This document shows positions 32,203 through 39,109 of a stretch of DNA of 39,506 bases, piece by piece. The stretch covers positions 1-39,506 of the forward strand of contig MFTF01000012.1 of assembly GCA_001786745.1 (NCBI GenBank), given 5' to 3'. A program made the position numbers and the translations under genes. The DNA is from Candidatus Nomurabacteria bacterium RIFCSPHIGHO2_01_FULL_36_23 (GTDB lineage: Bacteria > Patescibacteriota > Minisyncoccia > Phycocordibacterales > UBA9973). Below the pieces are notes generated by a model. It saw nothing but the letters and a program-made list of their open reading frames with translations, was not told the DNA's origin and did no database searches. The stretch's first letter is position 1. Each line of letters opens with the position of its first letter.

Positions 32203-32776
32203 ATTCTAAATTTACCATATCTCCTTTTTTTTTATATTTTAAATTCGTATGTTTCAGAGTGTACGGAATAATTTTCACAATAAAAGAATTATGTAAAACT
32301 TTAACGACTGTCAGACTAATCCCCTCTACCGCAACCGACCCTTTGTAAATTAAAAATTTCTTTAAATTTTTGGCCGGCCCGCCTGCAACGCTATGCGTAG
32401 CATTGCGGGCAGGTATTTTTATTTCAAACACTTGCGAATTTTCTTCCTTTTTTATACTAATAATTTTGCCTTTTCCGTCAATATGTCCAAGCACCATGTG
32501 ACCATTTAGTCTATCGTCGAAACGTATTGAACGTTCAATATTTACTGTATCATCTTTTTTCAAAAAATTTAAATTGGAAAGTTTGAGAGTTTCCGGCATA
32601 TATTCAAAAAAGATATTTTTACCTGTTTTATTTACCGTAGAACAAATACCGTTGATACTTATGCTTTCTCCTAATTTTATTTTTCCTAAATTATTTAAAA
32701 TTGTTAAAGAAATACCGCTTTTATGAGATGTTATGTTTTTTACTTTTGCAGTTTTAGAAATTATGCCTGTGAACAT
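32162..32776 (-). CDS. ribE: Riboflavin synthase alpha chain RibE
   Basis: Dismutates two lumazines to riboflavin. The start MFTGIISKTAKV, the first repeat (GESISINGICSTVNK, LNGHMVLGHIDGKG) and the second repeat (GSVAVEGISLTVVKV, KHTNLKYKKKGDMVNLEFD) are seen. 204 aa. Between EIKI and NLKKFLIYKGS lies an in-frame palindromic insertion, PARNATHSVAGG (about residues 122-134), at the junction of the two barrels or an adjoining loop. Overlaps ribF by 16 nt. Confidence 0.94.
   Translation of the reverse strand: MFTGIISKTAKVKNITSHKSGISLTILNNLGKIKLGESISINGICSTVNKTGKNIFFEYMPETLKLSNLNFLKKDDTVNIERSIRFDDRLNGHMVLGHIDGKGKIISIKKEENSQVFEIKIPARNATHSVAGGPAKNLKKFLIYKGSVAVEGISLTVVKVLHNSFIVKIIPYTLKHTNLKYKKKGDMVNLEFDILAKYAYANKK
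32377..32413 (-). repeat. PARNA palindromic element, copy 3 (in ribE)
   Basis: 37 nt; in gene sense CCTGCCCGCAATGCT at the start and GTTGCAGGCGGGC at the end, encoding PARNATHSVAGG. The central part reads ACGCATAGCG, close to the ACGCTATAGCGT palindrome found between genes. Confidence 0.85.
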
Positions 32777-33099
32777 TTTTTTATATCTTTTTTAATCTGC
32801 GCGATAAGTTTTTTCTCTGTTTTAAATTTTTTGAATTTTCTCAAAAATTCTTTTATTTCAAGAATTACTTTTTTCCTATATGCATCTCCGTTATATCTTA
32901 TTAGGTGAGCTTCGATCTTTCTATTGGGACCAACGACAATCCCCGCCCGATATTTTATATCATCCAAAACTGCTATTCCGACATAAATTCCGTCCGGAGG
33001 AAATTCTTTCGTTTCTGCATCTAAGTTTACAGTGGGAAATCCTAATTTTTTACCATATCCATCGCCCTTTATAACCTTACCGGAAATTATGTAATGCAT
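32761..33099 (-). CDS. Stand-alone riboflavin kinase (RibF C-terminal domain)
   Basis: Phosphorylates riboflavin to FMN. GKVIKGDGYGKKLGFPTVNL, PPDGIYVGIAVL and the C-terminal EIKEFLRKFKKF match the flavokinase half of bacterial RibF. At 112 aa the N-terminal FAD synthetase half (~180 aa) is absent; nothing before the ATG encodes it, since aspS ends 7 nt upstream. FAD must be made by another enzyme or imported. Overlap with ribE indicates joint expression. Confidence 0.9.
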   Translation of the reverse strand: MHYIISGKVIKGDGYGKKLGFPTVNLDAETKEFPPDGIYVGIAVLDDIKYRAGIVVGPNRKIEAHLIRYNGDAYRKKVILEIKEFLRKFKKFKTEKKLIAQIKKDIKKCSQA

Positions 33100-33106
33100 T
33101 AAAAAA

Positions 33107-34501
33107 TTATTTTACTAATTTTATTCCCAATTCTTTCAATTGCTTTTCCTCTAAAGGTTTTGGCGCGTTCATCACAGCCGTTTTTCCACCTCTCGTCATT
33201 GGAAAAGCTACAACTTCGCGGAGATATGATTCACCTGTAAAATTCATTAGATTGCGCTCCACTCCAAGACCAATGCCCCCGTGAGGAGGCACACCATATG
33301 TAAATGCCTTAAGCATATGACCAATTCTATCTTCTATTTCTTTTTCAGAATATCCCATAACTTTATATGTAGCTTTTAAAATTTCTGGTTTGTGGGCGCG
33401 AATCGAACCCCCGCCGGATTCATAACCATTACACACTAAATCATATTGAGTGGTTAAAATATTTTTTATATTCTCACCCTTTATAAGCCACTCTACATGC
33501 TCTGGTATTGGCATAGAAAAGGGATTGTGGGTAAAAGTCCATTTTCCATTGTCTATTTTTTCAAAAAATGGAAAATTCACTACCCATGCATACGCGAGTA
33601 TATTTTTATTCTTTTTTTCTTCTTCGGTACGCATATCAAATTTATCGGCTCCGTATTTTTCTATTGATTCCTTGTGGGTAATTCTCGGGAATGGTTTTTG
33701 CTTTATGGTAAAACCCATGGATTCTACTACCGTAGTCATCATCTCTTCTATAAGATTCATAACGTCTTCCATCTCCACAAAAGACATTTCTACATCTACT
33801 TGAGTATGTTCAAATCCTCTGTCGGCTCGAAGATCTTCGTCCCTTAAAGCGCGCGCAATCTGAAAATATTTTTCAAAACCGCCTGTCATCAATAATTGTT
33901 TATACTGCTGTGGAGATTGAGGCAAGGCATAAAAATTTCCAGGATTAAGACGAGACGGCACAACAAAATCCCTTGAACCCTCCGGAGTAGATTCCGTCAA
34001 AAGCGGAGTTTCTATTTCTGTAAACATTTTAGAAAATAAAAATTCTCTAACCTTTTTTACAAACTCGCTTCTCATTCTTATGTTTTTTTGCATTCGTTCT
34101 GAACGCAAATCAAGATAACGATAAGCCAAGCGTGTTTCTTCATTTATTCCACTGGTATCATTTGTAATATCAAATGGAAGTGTTTCTGATTTATTTAAGA
34201 TTTCAATATTTGTCACTTCTAGCTCTACTTCCCCATTCAGTATCCCCGCTTTTACATTTTTATCTGGACGCTTATTCACAATGCCGATAATTTTTAAAAC
34301 CCACTCCGGCCTAATTTCTTTCGCAACCTCCATTACCTCCTTTCTGTTTGGTATGACAATAGCCTGCGCCTTGCCCGTCATATCGCGCATATCAAAAAAC
34401 ACCATTTTCCCCTGATCTCTTCTCACATCCACCCATCCGGCGATAGTCACTTCTTTCCCCACGTGATCTTTTAAATCTTTAATATAAATACGATTTTTCA
34501 T
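33107..34501 (-). CDS. aspS: Aspartyl-tRNA synthetase lacking the GAD insertion
   Basis: Class IIb synthetase. An N-terminal OB-fold (VTIAGWVDVRRDQGKMVFFDMRD) is followed by the catalytic core: motif 2 in QIARALRDEDLRADRGFEHTQ and motif 3 in GIGLGVERNLMNF. The sequence details (SPQQYKQLLM, EDLRADR) are bacterial type, yet at 464 aa the bacterial-specific GAD domain (~120 aa between motifs 2 and 3) is missing: the chain runs from FPRITHKESIEKYG to HNPFSMPIPEH with only about 60 residues between. TAAAAT lies 7 nt before ATG. Confidence 0.95.
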   Translation of the reverse strand: MKNRIYIKDLKDHVGKEVTIAGWVDVRRDQGKMVFFDMRDMTGKAQAIVIPNRKEVMEVAKEIRPEWVLKIIGIVNKRPDKNVKAGILNGEVELEVTNIEILNKSETLPFDITNDTSGINEETRLAYRYLDLRSERMQKNIRMRSEFVKKVREFLFSKMFTEIETPLLTESTPEGSRDFVVPSRLNPGNFYALPQSPQQYKQLLMTGGFEKYFQIARALRDEDLRADRGFEHTQVDVEMSFVEMEDVMNLIEEMMTTVVESMGFTIKQKPFPRITHKESIEKYGADKFDMRTEEEKKNKNILAYAWVVNFPFFEKIDNGKWTFTHNPFSMPIPEHVEWLIKGENIKNILTTQYDLVCNGYESGGGSIRAHKPEILKATYKVMGYSEKEIEDRIGHMLKAFTYGVPPHGGIGLGVERNLMNFTGESYLREVVAFPMTRGGKTAVMNAPKPLEEKQLKELGIKLVK

Positions 34502-34508
34502 CTCAAGT

Positions 34509-34514
34509 ATTTTA
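34509..34514 (-). promoter_or_regulatory. -10 box of aspS
   Basis: TAAAAT on the minus strand with 7 nt to the ATG at 34501. Leaderless geometry; -35 not clear. Confidence 0.4.
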
Positions 34515-34561
34515 TCATAAATTAAAAAAGAAAAATAGCTAACTCATCAATCCCAATTTCA

Positions 34562-34618
34562 TCAACCTAGAACGTATGCCCCAGTTTTTAAAATATTTAA
34601 CGCCTGTTCTTGAGTCAT
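34562..34618 (-). pseudogene. N-terminal remnant of a helicase-like ATPase gene
   Basis: ATG at 34618 opens MTQEQALNILKTGAYVLG and then TGA. This resembles the first residues of PIF1-like/AAA helicases, which continue into a Walker A loop; here the frame stops before it and no further homology is visible. It starts 2 nt after the toxin stop. Could be chance; moderate to low certainty. Confidence 0.35.
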
Positions 34619-34620
34619 AG

Positions 34621-34899
34621 TTAAAATATTCTTCCATTGATAATTTCGTATACTATCCGACGATGAGCAATTGCAAAAATTTTTATTTTATTGTCTTCTA
34701 TACGAAAAATTATCCTATAATCACCAACTCGCAACTTAAAATAATTCTTGAGCGATTTTCGTAGCGGTTTTCCATATAAGTCTGGTTCACTTGCCAATTT
34801 TGTCTCAAAAGCTTGTTTTATGCGAACTTTGTACGAACCTGATATCTTGGGAATATCAATTTTTACAACCTTATCTACATATATGATTTCATAGGTCAT
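34621..34899 (-). CDS. RelE/ParE-superfamily toxin
   Basis: 92 aa. The C-terminal LRVGDYRIIFRIEDNKIKIFAIAHR is the RelE/ParE β-sheet signature, with GKPLRKSLKNYFKLRVGDY before it. It may be an mRNA interferase (RelE-like) or a gyrase inhibitor (ParE-like); the basic residues seen do not decide. It starts 7 nt after the stop of an RHH-type antitoxin on the same strand. Confidence 0.88.
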   Translation of the reverse strand: MTYEIIYVDKVVKIDIPKISGSYKVRIKQAFETKLASEPDLYGKPLRKSLKNYFKLRVGDYRIIFRIEDNKIKIFAIAHRRIVYEIINGRIF

Positions 34900-34906
34900 G
34901 CAATAT

Positions 34907-35128
34907 CTATGCCCATGTTTGTTTGTGAGTTAAAAAACGAGCATTTTTTGTGTCACGCTCACTCGCCATTTTATCAAAAGCAATATCTTCTTCAATTTCA
35001 AGAGCAAGCCCCAAAAGATACACCGCTTTCGTAGCCTGTGGCATATTGTCACGCTTAGCAATACGAGAAAGCATTGTATCCAAACTCGATGATAAAGAAA
35101 TATTTATCCTTTTTTTTATTGTTGTCAT
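34907..35128 (-). CDS. Ribbon-helix-helix antitoxin
   Basis: 73 aa. The N-terminal KKRINISLSSSLDTMLSRIAKRDNMP is a ribbon-helix-helix DNA-binding segment, and the acidic region LALEIEEDIAFDKMASERD plus the C-terminal tail would wrap the toxin. Gene order antitoxin-toxin is standard for type II systems. Its promoter contains a direct repeat suited to autorepression. Confidence 0.85.
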   Translation of the reverse strand: MTTIKKRINISLSSSLDTMLSRIAKRDNMPQATKAVYLLGLALEIEEDIAFDKMASERDTKNARFLTHKQTWA

Positions 35129-35134
35129 GTAAAT

Positions 35135-35164
35135 AGTGTATCAAAAGTGTATCACCTTTGTCAA
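35135..35164 (-). promoter_or_regulatory. Toxin-antitoxin promoter with direct-repeat operator
   Basis: TTGACA (35159-35164), 18-nt spacer, TACACT (35135-35140), 6 nt to ATG. The spacer and -10 contain two tandem copies of TGATACACTTTT-like sequence (GATACACT twice, 12-nt period), a likely site for cooperative binding of the RHH antitoxin. Confidence 0.65.
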
Positions 35165-35180
35165 ATAGTTTATGTGGATA

Positions 35181-35230
35181 AATAAAAACAACGAGCAACA
35201 TTTCCTCCTTTCGGATGTTGCTCGTTGTTT
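35181..35230 (-). terminator. Intrinsic terminator of the 113-aa gene
   Basis: On the minus strand AAACAACGAGCAACAT pairs perfectly with ATGTTGCTCGTTGTTT (16 bp), followed by TTTATTTAT. The 13-nt loop contains AAAGGAGG, a full Shine-Dalgarno-like sequence with no start codon after it. A smaller hairpin (GAGAGT/ACTCTC) lies at 35231-35250. Confidence 0.8.
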
Positions 35231-35287
35231 GAGAGTTAATCAGGACTCTCATCCTGTTGCTCGGGTAGCGCCGAATCGACAATTTTC

Positions 35288-35629
35288 TTAGAAATGTGCA
35301 AAATTGTAAAAACGGCCGGCACCAAAAACCTCTTTGCAAATAACATCTACCACAACCGGCGCTTTGTCGGGGTTCTCCCTTGTCCAGTCGTTGGAAGATA
35401 GCGCTCTAGCCAATCGTTCTCCAAACTTTTCTAGAGTATCTGCTTCTCTAAAAAACATTGCGCTTGCAGAGGCAATAACAGTTGCCTCTTTTACTTCTCC
35501 CGAGGACCTGTTAGTTTCTGTGACCTCCATCCTAAATAAGAGGATACATTTCTCATCGGTATACCAATCAAGTAATCCTGATTTGTATTCTTCTGTCTGA
35601 TGCGATTCGTATTTCTCGGTTTGTCCCAT
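35288..35629 (-). CDS. Unrecognised 113-aa protein
   Basis: No family recognised. The protein is soluble, rich in Glu, Ala and Val and poor in the Lys/Asn runs typical of neighbours. It contains a TEKYESHQTEEYKSG N-terminus, a central strand-like part (CILLFRMEVTE, ATVIASASAMFF), a helix (DTLEKFGERLARAL) and a C-terminal VVDVICKEVFGAGRFYNF. Codon usage is more G+C rich than the surroundings. It has its own consensus-like promoter, a Shine-Dalgarno leader like that of hisI, and a strong terminator, so it is a self-contained unit, possibly acquired by transfer. Confidence 0.75.
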   Translation of the reverse strand: MGQTEKYESHQTEEYKSGLLDWYTDEKCILLFRMEVTETNRSSGEVKEATVIASASAMFFREADTLEKFGERLARALSSNDWTRENPDKAPVVVDVICKEVFGAGRFYNFAHF

Positions 35630-35693
35630 TTCTTTTTCTCCCTTCCAAAGAACTAAATTCTGACCTCTATAAGAGACCAGTTGGAGGAGTCAA
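35630..35693 (-). promoter_or_regulatory. Promoter and Shine-Dalgarno leader of the 113-aa gene
   Basis: TTGACT (35688-35693), 16-nt spacer, TATAGA (35666-35671), then GTTCTTTGGAAGGGAG and 8 nt to ATG. From GTTCTTTG to the ATG it aligns without gaps to the hisI leader, 19 of 24 positions identical. Confidence 0.65.
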
Positions 35694-35810
35694 AATGTTA
35701 TAAAAATTACTTCGGCACCTTGAAACAAGTCTCTTTTGAAAAGTTGCAATAGCCGTGATAATAAAAATTGATTTTTTGAAAAGTTTTGATATTCATAAAT
35801 TTAAATGAAA

Positions 35811-35836
35811 CAAAAAAACCGCTCTGTGGGCGGTCT
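35811..35836 (-). terminator. Intrinsic terminator downstream of trpS
   Basis: On the minus strand GACCGC-ccacaga-GCGGT is followed by seven T. It lies about 150 nt after the trpS stop. A second inverted segment (CGGTCTTTTGTGC against GCAAAAAGAAGACCG, 35831-35877) surrounds the upstream side. Apart from these and the 113-aa gene's promoter I see nothing in 35694-35987. Confidence 0.7.
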
Positions 35837-35987
35837 TTTGTGCTTGGTTTTAGTAAATTAATTAGCAAAAAGAAGACCGTCCTATTGGGCAGGTGTAATA
35901 GTTCACAGAAAATTTAACTAATAAATTCATGCTTTTATAATAGCATAATGCTTCCCATAGTGTCAACTTTTATGCGATGGTTCTTTT

Positions 35988-36938
35988 TCAATATACCTGT
36001 ACCCCAATTTTTTCTCGCACTTCGTTCATTTTAGCTGAAGCGACTTTTTTTGCTTTTTCACTACCGGCTTTTAGGATTGCCAACACTTTAGGAATATCTT
36101 TGGCAAATTCTTTTCTTCGCTCGCGCAACGGCGCAATGAATTTTTCTAAATCATCTATTAACATCTCTTTAAGTTCTTTATATTTACCAGCTTTCTCTTC
36201 GTAAATTTTCTTTAATTCATCTTCGCTACGAAAAAGTTTATGAATAGCATAGACATTTTTAGGAATTCCTCCACTGGAATCAGTTACAATACTCATCACA
36301 CATTTTTTAATTTCTTCATATTCGGCAAAAAGTGGAATAGTATTATTGTAACTTTTAGACATTTTTCTGCCATCAGTCCCTGGTATAATCGCCACATCTT
36401 TTATAATCATCGCCTCTGGCAGTTTGAAAGTTTCGCCAAAAGTATTATTAAATTTTTCCGCTGTATCACGCGCAATTTCAACGTGTTGTTTTTGATCAGC
36501 GCCGACTGGCACAACATCAGGACTATAAAGTAAAATGTCCGCCGCCATAAGCATCGGATAATTAAAAGTGCCAACATCAATTTCTTTATTTCTCGCTTGC
36601 GCGTCTTTAAAAGCATGCGCTCGCATCAGATACGGCATTGTGGTAATAGTTTCAAAAATCCAAGCAAGTTCAGTGTGTTCGGAAATGTCGCTTTGTTTAA
36701 AAAAAGTTACTTTTTGCGGATCAAGACCTAATGCTAAATAATCAAGTACAACATTTTTTATGTTCTCACTCATTTCTTTTGGATTTCGAAGGGAATGCAA
36801 AGCATGATAATCAGCGATAAAGACATAACCATCGTGCTCATTTTGCAAATCAACAAATTGTTTCATTGCCCCAAAATAGTTGCCAATATGCGGTTTTCCT
36901 GAGGGTTGGACACCTGATAAAAATATCTTTTTAGACAT
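35988..36938 (-). CDS. trpS: Tryptophanyl-tRNA synthetase
   Basis: Class I synthetase charging tRNA-Trp. SGVQPSGKPHIGNYFGA contains the HIGH-like motif and KMSKSYNN is the KMSKS loop. MPYLMRAHAFKDAQ and MAADILLYSPDVVPVGADQKQHVE are also conserved. 316 aa is slightly short of the usual ~330. A TAAAAT box lies 6 nt before ATG. Confidence 0.96.
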   Translation of the reverse strand: MSKKIFLSGVQPSGKPHIGNYFGAMKQFVDLQNEHDGYVFIADYHALHSLRNPKEMSENIKNVVLDYLALGLDPQKVTFFKQSDISEHTELAWIFETITTMPYLMRAHAFKDAQARNKEIDVGTFNYPMLMAADILLYSPDVVPVGADQKQHVEIARDTAEKFNNTFGETFKLPEAMIIKDVAIIPGTDGRKMSKSYNNTIPLFAEYEEIKKCVMSIVTDSSGGIPKNVYAIHKLFRSEDELKKIYEEKAGKYKELKEMLIDDLEKFIAPLRERRKEFAKDIPKVLAILKAGSEKAKKVASAKMNEVREKIGVQVY

Positions 36939-36944
36939 GTTTGC

Positions 36945-36950
36945 ATTTTA
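36945..36950 (-). promoter_or_regulatory. -10 box of trpS
   Basis: TAAAAT on the minus strand, 6 nt before the ATG. Confidence 0.4.
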
Positions 36951-37018
36951 ACATATAATCTTGAATTATGAAATTTTGTAATTAACATCTTAGTAACAGT
37001 TTTACGCACCTTGTCACT

Positions 37019-37045
37019 TTGACAATTTTTCTACTGTGTTAGAAT
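37019..37045 (+). promoter_or_regulatory. Promoter of dnaB-recR
   Basis: TTGACA, 15-nt spacer, extended -10 TG-T-TAGAAT (37040-37045). The ATG at 37053 is 7 nt downstream, whereas the ATG at 37044 overlaps the -10 itself. Confidence 0.6.
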
Positions 37046-37052
37046 GGCTTTA

Positions 37053-38453
37053 ATGGCAAAGATAACAAAAAGCAATAAAACTAATCTCCGCATTCCCCCT
37101 CAAAGCATTGAATCCGAACAAGCAGTATTGGGTTCCATAATGCTCCGCAAAGATGCAATGCACGAAGTAGAGGACATGGTTAGTCCGGAATCTTTTTACG
37201 TTGAAAAACACAAAAAGATTTTTCAAGCGATGCTTGATTTATCTCTTAAGAATGAACCGATAGACATGCTTTCACTCTCAACAAAACTAGGTGAAAAAAA
37301 ATTGCTGGATCAAGTGGGGGGCAATAAGTATCTCGCAGAAATAGTAAATGTTGTGCCTTCTTCCACGAACATTAAACACTACGCTGATATTGTTCAAAAA
37401 AAATATGTTTTAAGAAGTTTAATAGAAGCGGCCGACTACGTGTCTGAACTTGCCTTTGAAGAAGGCGATGACCATATGGATGATATATTAGACATGGCGG
37501 AAAAGAAAATTTTCGGCGTAGTTTCATCTCCGAAAAATCAAAAATTCATAAATTTAAAAGACGCGTTGCCCGAAGCTTATGAACGTTTGGAAAGATTGCA
37601 CGAAAATAAGGGAATGTTGCGTGGACTTCCGACTGGCTTCAAAGATTTGGATTTGATACTTTCGGGCTTGCAAAAATCTGATTTGGTAATTCTCGCAGCC
37701 CGACCCTCAATGGGTAAAACTACTCTTGCGCTTGATATTGCTCGCATGTCTTCTGTCGTTCACGAGAAATCAGTATTGGTATTTTCTCTCGAAATGTCTT
37801 CTCAGCAATTAGTAGATAGGATGCTCTCGGCGCAATCTAGGGTCAACGCTTGGAATTTGCGTACTGGTCGTCTTTCTTCTGATCGTGAATTCTCTCAGCT
37901 TCGAGATTCGTTGGATAAGTTAGCTAAAGCAAAAATTTATATTGATGATCAGCCGGGAAACTCTATAGTTAGAATGAAAGCTCTATCGCGAAGATTAAAA
38001 GCAGAAAAAGGGCTTGACCTTATAGTGGTTGATTACCTGCAACTTATGACCACTTCAAAAAATTACGATTCAATGGTCAATCAAGTAACAGAAATTTCCA
38101 GATCATTGAAAAGCTTGGCCAAGGAGTTAAATGTGCCAGTGCTAGCGCTTTCTCAGCTTTCCCGCGCGGTAGAATCAAGGGGTGGCAAGCCAAGATTATC
38201 CGACCTCCGCGATTCCGGCTCTATTGAACAAGACGCGGATGTTGTAATGTTTATTCATAGAGAGGACAAAGGAAAAGACGAATCGGAAAAAACAAACATC
38301 GCCGAAATTTTAATTGAGAAACATCGCAATGGCCCGACTGGAAAAATTGAACTTTATTTTGATGAAAAAACAACAACATTCTTGAACCTTGAAAAAAGCA
38401 ATATTAGCGAATTCGCGACCAAAAAAGTAAATGAGGATTTAGATGAATTTTAA
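37053..38453 (+). CDS. dnaB: Replicative DNA helicase DnaB
   Basis: Hexameric 5'-3' helicase at the replication fork. The N-terminal domain (PQSIESEQAVLGSIML) is followed by the RecA-like domain with Walker A ARPSMGKTTLAL, Walker B LIVVDYLQLM, SQLSRAVESR and the C-terminal DLRDSGSIEQDADVVMFIHR. 466 aa from the preferred ATG at 37053 (MAKITKSNK); the track's ATG at 37044 lies inside the -10 box. recR follows 9 nt after the stop. Confidence 0.96.
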   Translation: MAKITKSNKTNLRIPPQSIESEQAVLGSIMLRKDAMHEVEDMVSPESFYVEKHKKIFQAMLDLSLKNEPIDMLSLSTKLGEKKLLDQVGGNKYLAEIVNVVPSSTNIKHYADIVQKKYVLRSLIEAADYVSELAFEEGDDHMDDILDMAEKKIFGVVSSPKNQKFINLKDALPEAYERLERLHENKGMLRGLPTGFKDLDLILSGLQKSDLVILAARPSMGKTTLALDIARMSSVVHEKSVLVFSLEMSSQQLVDRMLSAQSRVNAWNLRTGRLSSDREFSQLRDSLDKLAKAKIYIDDQPGNSIVRMKALSRRLKAEKGLDLIVVDYLQLMTTSKNYDSMVNQVTEISRSLKSLAKELNVPVLALSQLSRAVESRGGKPRLSDLRDSGSIEQDADVVMFIHREDKGKDESEKTNIAEILIEKHRNGPTGKIELYFDEKTTTFLNLEKSNISEFATKKVNEDLDEF

Positions 38454-38462
38454 TACAGACAG

Positions 38463-39089
38463 ATGGATATTATCGATAAATTAACTGAAATTTTTAAAGA
38501 ATTTCCCGGAATTGGAGAACGACAAGCAAGACGTTTTGTCTATTTTTTAATGTCTAGAACTCCTGCCTATAATGAAAATTTAACGGGACTTGTTTCAGAA
38601 TTGAAAAAAGAAATAGCGCAGTGCGGAGAATGTTTTAGATTTTTTATTGTTGGAAAAAACCCCACCAAAGACAGGGCAAGTAAAATCTGTGATATCTGCT
38701 CTAATATCCATACTGATTCTTCTATTTTAATGATCGTTGAAAAAGATTCTGATTTAGAAAGTGTAAAGAAAAGCCGAGTTTATAATGGCAAATATTTTAT
38801 TTTAGGCGGACTCGTGCCGATTGTTGAAAAAAATACTAAAAAAAGAATTCGCATTGAAGAATTAAAAGGAAAAATTAAAAATGATAAGAAGTTAAAAGAA
38901 ATAATTCTAGCTTTTTCCATCAGCCCTCAGGGTGATCATACTGATTCTTATGTTCGAGAACAGATTAAGGACATTGTAGAAAAATTAAAAATAAAAATAT
39001 CTTCTCTTGGTAAAGGTCTCTCCACCGGCACGGAGCTAGAATACTCTGACAACGACACTCTCAAAAATGCGTTAAAAAACAGGCAATAA
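38463..39089 (+). CDS. recR: Recombination mediator RecR
   Basis: RecFOR-pathway protein that helps load RecA at gaps. An N-terminal helix-hairpin-helix (FPGIGERQARRFVYF) is followed by a zinc finger (CGEC...ICDIC), a Toprim domain (LMIVEKDSDLESVKKS, YFILGGLVPIVEK) and the C-terminal GLSTGTELEYSDNDTL. 208 aa is normal. Co-transcribed with dnaB. Its TAA lies in the loop of a bidirectional terminator. Confidence 0.95.
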   Translation: MDIIDKLTEIFKEFPGIGERQARRFVYFLMSRTPAYNENLTGLVSELKKEIAQCGECFRFFIVGKNPTKDRASKICDICSNIHTDSSILMIVEKDSDLESVKKSRVYNGKYFILGGLVPIVEKNTKKRIRIEELKGKIKNDKKLKEIILAFSISPQGDHTDSYVREQIKDIVEKLKIKISSLGKGLSTGTELEYSDNDTLKNALKNRQ

Positions 39090-39097
39090 GAACCTGT
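39079..39097. terminator. Bidirectional terminator between recR and rplU
   Basis: ACAGG and CCTGT arms with a 9-nt loop containing the recR stop. CTTTT follows on the plus strand and six T follow on the minus strand, so it can serve both convergent genes. Confidence 0.6.
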
Positions 39098-39109
39098 CTT
39101 TTCGGTAGA

